Positions 55,467 through 64,000 of a DNA stretch of 64,000 bases are shown piece by piece. The number at the start of each line of letters is the position of its first letter. The first letter of the stretch is position 1. The translations under genes and the position numbers were made by a program. Under the pieces are notes generated by a model, which was not told the origin of the DNA, searched no databases, and saw nothing but the letters and a program-made list of their open reading frames with translations. The stretch comes from Glandiceps talaboti. Lineage: Eukaryota > Hemichordata > Enteropneusta > Spengelidae. The stretch lies in the NCBI RefSeq assembly GCF_964340395.1, contig NC_135557.1, forward strand, positions 11,873,046 through 11,937,045. Reading direction: 5' to 3'.

Positions 55467-58400
55467 TGTGTGTGTGTGTGTGTGTTGAAAATGGTTTCAA
55501 AGGTGAAATAAAGGTCTCACCTATACTATAACATACAAATTTGCATTCAACTCGATCGAGGTGAAAGCCAGGTGCCCCATAGACGGAGTGGCGTTTATTC
55601 AGCAAAAAAATTACAAGCCAGGTTCGATTACAAGGAAATAATAAAGTAGGCGTTTTCTGATCTGCCATACAACTAATGCTATGGTAACGACGACACACGT
55701 AAAGCTCGTGAGCTAATTACAGAACACTAACAACATTGTAATTAATAATAGCACATCATTGGGATGCAAAACGACAATAATACCCCCCCCCCCCCTCTTA
55801 CCCCGACTTTCAGAAGCGCCAGCCAGGAAAAAAACAGAGGTAAAAAACCTAGAATATTAAGGTGAAAACAAAAACTTCTCTGGAAGCCTTGTGACTTGAA
55901 TTGTACAGGGTGGGGAATGTCAGACCTCATTCGGTTTTTACATAAATCAATGTACTGTAATACAACACGTGTAAAATACGCAATAAAGAAATTAGAACAG
56001 GAACGGATACGGTTTGAGATGTGTACGTCTACGAAGAGAGCACTGGTTAGACTGCCAGTTCCGCCTGAACCAACGCCCTACCGGTAAAGGTGACCGGTGC
56101 ACACCTCGACACGTTTAACAGCCATCTTCAGGCCTCTATTTGCTCATGGTCAATATCATATTTAGGCGAAACATTCAGATATTAATTTACCCCTATACTG
56201 CGTATAGTAAGTATAATAATAAGTAATGCTGTCGTTCACCCACACCTTTCCATATACTCACAAGTGATCAAACCGAAAGCCTCCTGACGGGGTATTATTG
56301 AAAGTACCCAGTCGTTATTGGAAGTACGTCACCTGGGACCTGCTACCTAAAGAAATTCCTCCAGCTTGAGAAAGGAGCAATATCACAAAAAAGACCCCTG
56401 GGTCAACACCGATTGTACCAACGCCCACGTTGTCTGTTTCTTGCAGTATATTGTTCAACTAACGTACGTGACTGGCTTGAATTGAATCATGGAGGTATAA
56501 AGGACCTTCCTAACTCCATGCTTGAATGCAGTAACAATCGTAACAGCTCCACTTACAAAGCCGATCCCTCGACCATTCACTGAATTGTTTGCTTTCAAAC
56601 TCTAAAGTGTGCCACTGTCCAGGACTAATTTATTCAAAGTTATAAAAATAACTTTAATAACTGATGAAGTATTGATTTGCCATGTTGAGCCCGATTTGCA
56701 GTTTACATTCTCCTCAACCAGTATTATTGCCGTAAAGTGGCCAAGATGTTTTGCGACATTCAACGATGATATCTCAATACTAAGGTAACGTTGAACAGCA
56801 TGACGAATGCTGTCTACTATAATCTACTGATATGGCTCGACTCTAAAACTCAATTTTCCCCAATGTAATACCTTGTCCCTCTCCCCCATGACCCATGAGG
56901 AGAGACCCACAGTTGACTGTTGGGAGTACATCTGAAAACATACTGGAGGAAAATACAAATGTGGGGATTATTCAAATGTGATCGCAATTTAAATGTATCA
57001 CTATTTTCCAGGTTTTGCGGCAGTACGTGCCTCTGATATCAAGTCTCTGAAGACTGATTTATTGGTTGGAATGCGGTATATGACATCTGACGTACAAACA
57101 GTGTTTGCTACTCAATCTACTCTGTACAAAGCGAGTACTTGTAAGAAGCACATTGGTGACGCTGTCAATGTCTCTGTTATACTCAACAACAACCCACTTT
57201 GGGACCCTAACAACGGTGTTGTTTACTTCTATGTGGTAGATGCTGAGAGTAAGGTATGTATGTATGTATGTATGTATGTATGTATGTATGTATGTATGTA
57301 TGTATGTATGTATGTATGTATGTATGTATGTATGTATGTATGTATGTATGCATGTATGTATGTATGTATGTATGTATGTATGTATGTATGCATGCATGCA
57401 TGCATGCATGCATGTATGTATGTATGTACGTACGTACGTACGCATGTATGTATGGATGTATGTATGTATGTATGTATGTATGTATGTATGTATGTATGTA
57501 TGTATGTATGTATGTATGCATGTATGTATGTATGTATGTATGTATGCATGCATGCATGCATGCATGCATGTATGTATGTATGTACGTACGTACGCATGTA
57601 TGTATGTATGTATGTATGTATGTATGTATGTATGTATGTATGTATGTATGTATGTATGTATGTATGTGTGTGTATGTGTGTGTGTGTGTTGGTAAGTAGG
57701 TAGGTAGGTAGGTAGGTAGGTAGGTAGGTAGGCAGGCAGGCATTCAGGCAGGCATGCTTGTATGTATGTATGTATGTATGTATGTATGTATGTATGTATG
57801 TATGTATGTATGTATGTATGTATGTATGTATGTATGTATGTATGTATGTATGTATGTATGTGTGTATGTAAGTATGTATGTATGTATGTATGTATGTATG
57901 TATGCATGTATGTATGTATGTATGTATGTATGTATGTATGTATGTATGTGTGTATGTAAGTATGTATGTATGTATGTATGTATGTATGCATGCATGCATG
58001 CATGCATGCATGCATGCATGCATGTATGTATGTATGTATGTATGTATGTATGTATGTATGTATGTATGTATGTATGTATGTATGTATGTATGTATGTATG
58101 TATGTATGTATGTATGTATGTGTTACAAGATACATAATTTTATTTCAGAACGAAACCCAAGCCCTTTGTCACAACCACGTAACCGGTAAGCCAGCTGTAC
58201 CATACTGTACTGTGTCTAATTGGAAATCGTCCACCGACCTGTTTGTGTATGCAATAGCCGGAAGGGTTCAGGCCATATCTTTCACTATGAACGTCATTTT
58301 CACACCGAAAAAAATGGTAAGTGATCACTTAAACAAGAATTCACACTGGTACGTGTAATGTACTCACAAGTTCAAGTTTCATTAAGGGATTCGCCTAAAA

Positions 58401-59310
58401 TTGACCTCCACATGGAGTGTTGGAACTTCACACCCCTACCACGTGTTGCGTGTTTGTTAAAAAAGGAACTTGCTGCTAGAAGTAGGTAGTTTTAGCATAG
58501 CTTGAGACAGATTAAGAGATACAGTTGGTCGAACATTGTTGTATTTGTGTACATCGTTCGAATCTCATTTGCATATGGCACTTTTGTGTTCCCTGCCTCA
58601 GTTTCCAATTGTAAAACTTTGTCTCAGTAGTGTAAACTCATAAACTTCTAGAATGTCTTGTCCAATATATGATGGCCATGTCGTTGTCTGGGTTACTGAA
58701 ACAGTGTTTAGAAAAACCAGAGTAATACGTGTATGCATGTGTTGACCGTATATATACAAGTGGTTTTATTTCTCAAATAAAGTAAAATGACCAAGTCTTA
58801 AAGTTAGTTTCTTCCTAATAATCATATCATTGAATATTCTAGGGTAAAAGAAGTGACGTCATGGACCAGCTGAAACCACGTGACCCAATGGTTAGATTCC
58901 TACCAAAGCAGAATGAAGTTGTCCTTTTGAAGCAGATAGCAGAGATTTCCATTGATCAACCATTAGTGTATCACGCGGGAGTTGTATTAGATGTCTCGTT
59001 CTGTCCTGACGCTGGAACCACTTCTTCATACAAGATCGTATCCACTGTCTTCGGTACTGACATCATAAGTTCTTTCACTCAGTATGTCTGTAACAATCCC
59101 GACTGTAGCGTAGAAAGTCCCTACGTCATCAATTTCAACGGAAACCAACTGCCCAGCAACACAGTCACCATCCAGACCAGCCACCAGGAATATTCTACCA
59201 TATATGTGTTCGTGTACGGATGGGGTGGAGAGTTAAACCCAGCCACCAAGCAGATCATCGGCCACTTCCGCTATTCGGCAAGCGTTTCACCAGTTTCCCC
59301 AGGCTATTAA
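55136..59310 (+). CDS. Unrecognised secreted protein, 305 residues, four exons
   Basis: Exons 55136-55175, 57012-57253, 58149-58316 and 58843-59310 have AG/GT borders and join in frame to 305 residues. The N-terminus MKPVTLCTVVILVGFAAVRA is a classical signal peptide split by the first intron, so the mature protein probably starts near SDIKSLK. There is no transmembrane segment. Two halves look alike: each has a cysteine-containing strand region followed by S-T-D/I-L/Y-FVYAIAG or VFVYGWGG and a closing strand (ISFTMNVIF; GHFRYSASV). That pattern suggests two related beta-sandwich domains, resembling pre-peptidase C-terminal type domains only in outline. A KR dipeptide (MGKRSD) lies between the halves. 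Function unknown. A poly(A) signal AATAAA is at 59452. Confidence 0.8.
55419..55485. repeat. (GT)n microsatellite
   Basis: GT dinucleotides with one AT interruption, within intron 1. Confidence 0.95.
55486..57011 (+). other. Remainder of intron 1 of the secreted-protein gene
   Basis: No further exon supported; C-run at 55784-55796. Confidence 0.5.
57012..57253 (+). CDS. Secreted protein exon 2
   Basis: After ACTATTTTCCAG; two bases complete a Gly codon, then 80 codons to AAG|GTATGT. The donor is the first unit of the (GTAT)n array. Confidence 0.88.
57254..58121. repeat. Giant (GTAT)n compound microsatellite starting at a splice donor
   Basis: About 870 bp of GTAT/ATGT units with blocks of ATGC, ACGT, GTGT and AGGT variants. 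The ATGC-ATGT-ACGT-CGCATG pattern is repeated twice about 155 bp apart (57390-57445, 57545-57596), a higher-order structure. Long frames on both strands through it are artefacts. It fills almost the whole of intron 2. Confidence 0.97.
58149..58316 (+). CDS. Secreted protein exon 3
   Basis: 56 codons between TTTTATTTCAG and ATG|GTAAGT, phase 0. Contains two cysteines (ALCHNH and PYCTVSNW) and STDLFVYAIAGR. Confidence 0.9.
58464..58547 (+). mobile_element. Solitary arm of family T1
   Basis: GGAACTTGCTGCTAGAAGTAGGTAGTTTTAGC and GGTCGAACATTGTTG match the arm at 51311-51396. Lies in intron 3 of the secreted-protein gene. Confidence 0.6.
58843..59310 (+). CDS. Secreted protein exon 4
   Basis: 155 codons and TAA after GAATATTCTAG. 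Holds the second presumed domain, with three cysteines (SFCPDAG, YVCNNPDCS). Confidence 0.9.
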   Translation, partial: GKRSDVMDQLKPRDPMVRFLPKQNEVVLLKQIAEISIDQPLVYHAGVVLDVSFCPDAGTTSSYKIVSTVFGTDIISSFTQYVCNNPDCSVESPYVINFNGNQLPSNTVTIQTSHQEYSTIYVFVYGWGGELNPATKQIIGHFRYSASVSPVSPGY

Positions 59311-59470
59311 ATTCAGAGTAAATATGCAGACATGCATGATCCTGGCCTAGCCTATGAGAAACAGTAGACAGTAGTTTCCTTTTTTTAAATTTTAAACTTA
59401 TTTTTAATTTTATATAGGAAATATAGTTTCTTAAATGCAGTAGAAGGAATCAATAAACATAGATGCATTC
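59311..59470 (+). other. 3' UTR with AATAAA poly(A) signal
   Basis: AATAAA at 59452-59457, about 145 bases after the stop. Confidence 0.65.
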
Positions 59471-59890
59471 AATATTGTGTAGTGACGTATTTCTTTGTAA
59501 ATATGTATCTGGACTATGCCTAACCATATTCGTGATGTACATGCATCGATAGTCAACTTCCCATAAGAACAAAGACTCGTTAATCTTTATAAACTTTATC
59601 ATGTGAAATATACATATGACGTCACAAGTTTTTGTACATATCTTATCACAGTATGTGATTGATGGATGTGTACACCGTGACACTTTGCCCGCAACGTGAA
59701 CCAGGAAACATACCATAGTTTGAACTGTGTGCAAAGACGATGGCAGAGTAGATAATGATGATTATATAGTCTAGACTGGGTCATTACGTTTTCCTAGATG
59801 TCAACCGAGAATTGAAGTATTGTTATTTGAGGAGTGTACGAAATTCATAGGTATTTCTAGTTTGGCTTACTGTCTTTTCTCGTATACTCC

Positions 59891-60326
<436 letters not shown>

Positions 60327-60380
60327 ATATGCTGGTAGCGAGATGTGGTATGGGATTTTATCGCAAGTGCGTGAACACTA

Positions 60381-60491
60381 TAGCCTGTAAGATACCTTGT
60401 GACGCTCCGTCCGAGTCACTGGCCTCCTTTCAGATGGGTTGGTCGATGTGTGATCATGAGGGCGCCCAGTCACGGCATACCATACAGACTA
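60381..60491. mobile_element. ~110-bp hairpin element (family H1), copy 2
   Basis: TAGCCTGTAAGATACCTTGTGAC is mirrored by GTCACGGCATACCATACAGACTA. Shares GATGGGTTGG, ATGAGGGCG and GTCACGGC with the copy at 36934. Confidence 0.65.
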
Positions 60492-61056
60492 GTGAACACT
60501 ATTGCCGACATCAATGTGTAGCATAAATCCTGTAGTACTGGTAGGGTGGCATCTGTCTATGCAAGTGTCCTGCTTTAAAGTGTGTCTATAGCCCTGAGCT
60601 CTTTTCTTACGCTTCTTGTTTCCTTTCAATAACATCCGCAGCCAGGTACGGAAGCAAACCAATGTTGGGAACCAACAAAACCATACATAGCTTGAGGGCG
60701 CCTGTCCATATATTCGATCGTGCTGGGAAACCAAATTGTTACGTTTATTTGGCAGACACAGAAAAATTGGTTGATGGCTTGTTGATGTACATGTATTTCT
60801 AAAGTATTGTCGTGGTCTAAATTTAGAAACTAAATACTAGATAGTATTTACTGTGATCGAGGTTATATAGAAAAATGTAAATGTTTTAATTGATAATAGA
60901 TTAATAAGTTCTTGTTTAGGTTAGTAAATAGACACAATGTGCTAGAAGTATCATTGTCTGAGTAATGCACACATTTGACTACTGTATAATACACATCTAG
61001 ACTGACTTACTGTCCAGTCTCGGATCATGTGACTCCTTTCTGTCTGTCGAGGATTT

Positions 61057-61058
<2 letters not shown>
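60492..61058. other. Intergenic, nothing recognised
   Basis: No coding exon supported. Confidence 0.5.

Positions 61059-61059
<1 letters not shown>

Positions 61060-61136
<77 letters not shown>
61060..61136. repeat. (GA)n(GACA)n microsatellite
   Basis: GA run followed by GACA units; degenerate GACA-like sequence continues to about 61260. Confidence 0.96.
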
Positions 61137-61622
61137 CATATATAGATATATACAAAGAGACATCGATAGACAAAGCATAGAGGCACAGAAAAAGAAACAG
61201 AGAAACAGACAGTGTTATAGATAGAGACGGACAGATAAAGACAGAAATGGAGAGAGATGAAATGGGGGTGGGGGGCATGTATTTGTAATAGTTTCCGGTA
61301 TTGGAAACACTAAAAAGAGTGTTAAGTGAAACAGCAATAAAACGTATTTTACGAGCAATGATAGCATTATGACAAAAGTTGTACAATTGTCAGCAAAATG
61401 ACCTCTAAACATATTATTTATGAGGTGGTTCCAACCCTAGGAAGAAGTAAAAACAAAATACTGAGGACATTTCAAGTCTTTTGAAATGTCTCCTATATTA
61501 AATTTGTGTTTTTCAAAATGATATTTTAGTAAATGTGGTGTTATCATAGGAGATGTTTTCGTCAAATTCTAGAAAGAGAAATTTCGATAAATTGCGAATG
61601 AGGTGTCAAGTATAGTATGGTC

Positions 61623-61652
61623 TTTTTTTTTTTTTTTTTTTTCTTTTTTTTT
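61623..61652. repeat. Poly-T tract
   Basis: T run with one C interruption. Confidence 0.95.
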
Positions 61653-62402
61653 ATACAGATTTTGAGTTATATATATACCTAGTTGTTATTTTATCTCACA
61701 AAAATATTATGTAAGTTGATTACAGTAATAAATGCAATTGTGCTGAAATGACAAATAAGTGTGACTGGACTTAATTACCCCCTAAGACTGATTGAATACT
61801 ATATTCAAAGCACCAGAATTGTCTGAAAACCCGTTGACTTGTAGATCGATTTGATAGATATACGTAGAGGATGTAAATAACTATCGGATAAGTGGGTTTG
61901 TTACGTCACCGTAGAACTCACCACGGTGTATTTGTATTTCTACAGTAATTACAACTTTTTATCGTAGCCAGCCTGGTTCGGTCATATATTGTTTCACACG
62001 TCTGTAGCTTGTGTTACGTCTATTGCACCATACGTTACAGGAGAGATGAAGTTGCTTTGGTGCAATGATAGCATTGTGACATATAATTATGTCATGTCGC
62101 ATGAGTGAGCCCTCACCCCCACCCCCACCCCACCCCGCGCGAACATAGTACATGGCGTTTTATGGGGAGGCGCAAAGTAAATCTTGGGGCAAGCAACAGG
62201 TTCATTGTGATATGTTGTGAGATTCTCTCTTTTAAACGTGATATGTGACTAAAGAGGGGGGGGGGGGGTATTATGTTGGTGCTTAAAGTGAAACACATTC
62301 CAAAGAGCGTGCCTTAGTTTAATCTCTATTGCCTACTTCTTGAATGTTATCAGGACAGGGCAAGACTAGTTACATTTCCAGTAACTGAGGCCTAATTTTA
62401 AA
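61653..62402. other. Intergenic, C-rich and G-rich runs
   Basis: CCCCACC run near 62113-62138 and G-run near 62256-62268; a possible fold-back between them is not clear. Confidence 0.4.
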
Positions 62403-62505
62403 AAATTGTGTTGTTCCGGTTACGCTCAGTTTTAGAATTGATGGGGTAGGTACATTTTTTATTTTATTTTACTATCTGTTTTTCTGTGTGAGTGTCTATT
62501 CAGTT
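62403..62505 (-). mobile_element. Dispersed repeat family R1, partial copy 5
   Basis: GTTCCGGTTACGCTCAGTTT, GGGGTAGGTACATTTTTTAT and TGTGTGAGTGTCTA match the reverse-oriented copies. Confidence 0.6.
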
Positions 62506-62696
62506 TTTTATCTCTGCAAAAACAAAGAAATGATACACATTTGACAAGGTGGTAACTGTTGATTGTAGCTGGTTTCTATCTATCAGTTGTAATTTGGGCC
62601 ATAAAACAGTAGGCATTCAGTTTGAATTTCTTATCTGGGGTTAGCACTTTCAATGTAACAATTCCTCTACCGTCATTGATCAGGTCTTCACTATGT

Positions 62697-63001
62697 TCAC
62701 ACATGAAATAAAATAGGCATGTATCTGATCAAGCATTGTATATTGGCTTCAGGAATATCATTGTTGATTAATGTTATTGAGACTATAGGCAACAATGGGA
62801 CATCATCAACTCTCACATCGTGTGTTTCTGCTGCACTGGTGTAATTGAAAGTATCCCATAATACTAAGTAACCATCCATGAAACCATCACCCCAACTAAA
62901 TTTATGAAATAACCGAGTGAAGTTTACAAAACCAACACTTGAACTGGCGAGATTCGTCAAATTGAAATAATCGCAGAACACTAAACCTACCAGCTTTAGC
63001 A
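62697..63001 (-). CDS. Candidate terminal coding exon, unrecognised
   Basis: On the minus strand an AG at 63003-63002 (AAATATAACAG) opens a frame of about 100 codons to TGA. The composition is protein-like: [20 protein letters not shown], then [20 protein letters not shown], with three NxT/S sites suggesting an extracellular segment. The pyrimidine tract is poor and no upstream exon is in view before a (GATT)n array, so this may be a chance frame or a partial gene. Confidence 0.3.
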
Positions 63002-63050
63002 CTGTTATATTTTAGTTGTTTGGTTCGTTGGCAGGTTGGCTGGCTGCTCA

Positions 63051-63159
63051 ATTGATTGATTGATTGGTTGGTTGGTTGGTTGGTTGGTTGGTTGGTTGGT
63101 TGGTTGGTTGGTTGGTTGGTTGGTTGGTTGGTTGGTTGGTTGGTTGGTTGGTTGATTGG

Positions 63160-63228
<69 letters not shown>

Positions 63229-63265
63229 ATCGATCGATCGATCGATCGATCGATCGATTGATTGG
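63051..63265. repeat. (GGTT)n(GATT)n(GATC)n compound microsatellite
   Basis: Three successive tetranucleotide blocks related by single-base changes. Confidence 0.97.
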
Positions 63266-64000
63266 ATGAATGATTGCGTGATCCTAGGGAACTCTCACAC
63301 CAGATGTGTACATCTCCATGACTGTTACAGCGTGTGGGAGTGCTGTATAAGCTCCTTCAAACTTTGAAATATGGGTTCTTTATAAGATTTAATAAAATCC
63401 TGAAGTAAATTTCAATAAAGTTTTGGAAAACACATATTAAACCTAGTATTCATATAAAGCAATGGATAGTTGGGGAATTATAGACACAGGTAGATAAGTA
63501 CACAAATGTAACAGTCTCTGTACATGAAACGGTCATTACATGTAATATATATAATACAAATCTGCAACCGAGTCAAATATTGCCGAGGCTGATTTTCATT
63601 CAGAGGGTCTCTCCCCTTTCTGCACATCGGATTTCCAATTCCCCCTGTTCTCTCCACCCACGTTTTTTTTCTTCTTCTGAACCCCTCCCTTGTACAGTCA
63701 GTCATATTTGTCTGTGATTCAGGTCATTCCCTAAGCAATTACTGGTATCAATACATCTCGTAAAATGAACCCCGACTATCTTTAGGTCTCAGTGATAAAG
63801 CAGCGTTTGCGATATTCGATAGAATTATTTGATTGTGAGCGAGGGTCGAAGTAAACCATGGGTTTCGTTACATGTACAACTTCCGAAATGTGTAGTTTCA
63901 ATCCATAAAGCCATCCCACTGTTTCCTTGAAATACAATACGTTCTCCTAGGCCTAGTTCCAATCCCGGGGGACGGTACCAGTGAACATCTCTGGGAGGTG
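63266..64000. other. Intergenic, nothing recognised
   Basis: Two AATAAA hexamers near 63390 and 63414 without an evident + strand gene. No coding exon supported. Confidence 0.45.

Noticed and set aside
55896-56087. 63-codon frame in intron 1 of the secreted-protein gene
   Set aside because: No acceptor/donor pair that would keep the exon 1 to exon 2 frame; likely chance.
57059-58135. Long open frames on both strands (up to 358 codons, HTYI or MYVC repeats)
   Set aside because: Translations of the (GTAT)n microsatellite; low complexity and open in several frames at once.

Overview
This is a eukaryotic (metazoan) genomic window, AT-rich and full of microsatellites, fold-back MITEs and retrotransposon pieces, with short exons bounded by GT/AG introns. 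The gene set (a memrin-type aspartic protease of the BACE family, a stefin-type cystatin, a Golgi-type sulfotransferase) and the repeat load suggest an invertebrate deuterostome such as a hemichordate or lancelet. The species cannot be fixed from the sequence alone.

Layout. 370-8120 (+): the last eight coding exons of a BACE-like beta-secretase, from the flap to the transmembrane anchor; the 5' exons, including the first catalytic Asp, lie outside the window. 8121-16380: 3' UTR and intergenic DNA with fold-back MITEs and a complex minisatellite (12125-13460). 16388-17484: a minisatellite of about 42 bp that stays open in shifting frames. 17720-32347: a possible broken two-exon gene whose second exon lies in a 4.2-kb tandem duplication (19181-23389 and 28144-32347). 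A 4.75-kb Ty3/gypsy retrotransposon (23390-28141, minus strand, identical 141-bp LTRs, one 1353-codon gag-pol frame) sits exactly at the junction of the two copies. 35091-36269 (+): single-exon coding region of a type II membrane sulfotransferase. 38650-39812 (-): internally deleted LINE. 40890-42999 (+): 5'-truncated LINE. 44775-46741 (+): cystatin B-like gene with a 5' UTR exon and three coding exons. 55136-59310 (+): four-exon gene for an unrecognised secreted protein of 305 residues. The remainder is simple repeats, MITEs and intergenic DNA.

Most notable structure: a promoter/5'UTR-exon cassette, which includes a splice donor, occurs five times in the same orientation over about 21 kb (23197, 32155, 33369, 39995, 44775). 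Only the last copy is joined to recognisable coding exons, those of the cystatin. The last three copies also keep an ATTTGCAT octamer upstream. Other unusual points are a giant (GTAT)n array beginning exactly at a splice donor (57254), a tandem array built from a BACE exon end plus its splice donor (531-800), and an integrase lacking the second acidic catalytic residue in an otherwise intact, apparently young gypsy element.

The genes are unrelated neighbours and no shared pathway is evident. All exon models are read by eye from splice signals, frame continuity and remembered family features; no alignment or database search was run.
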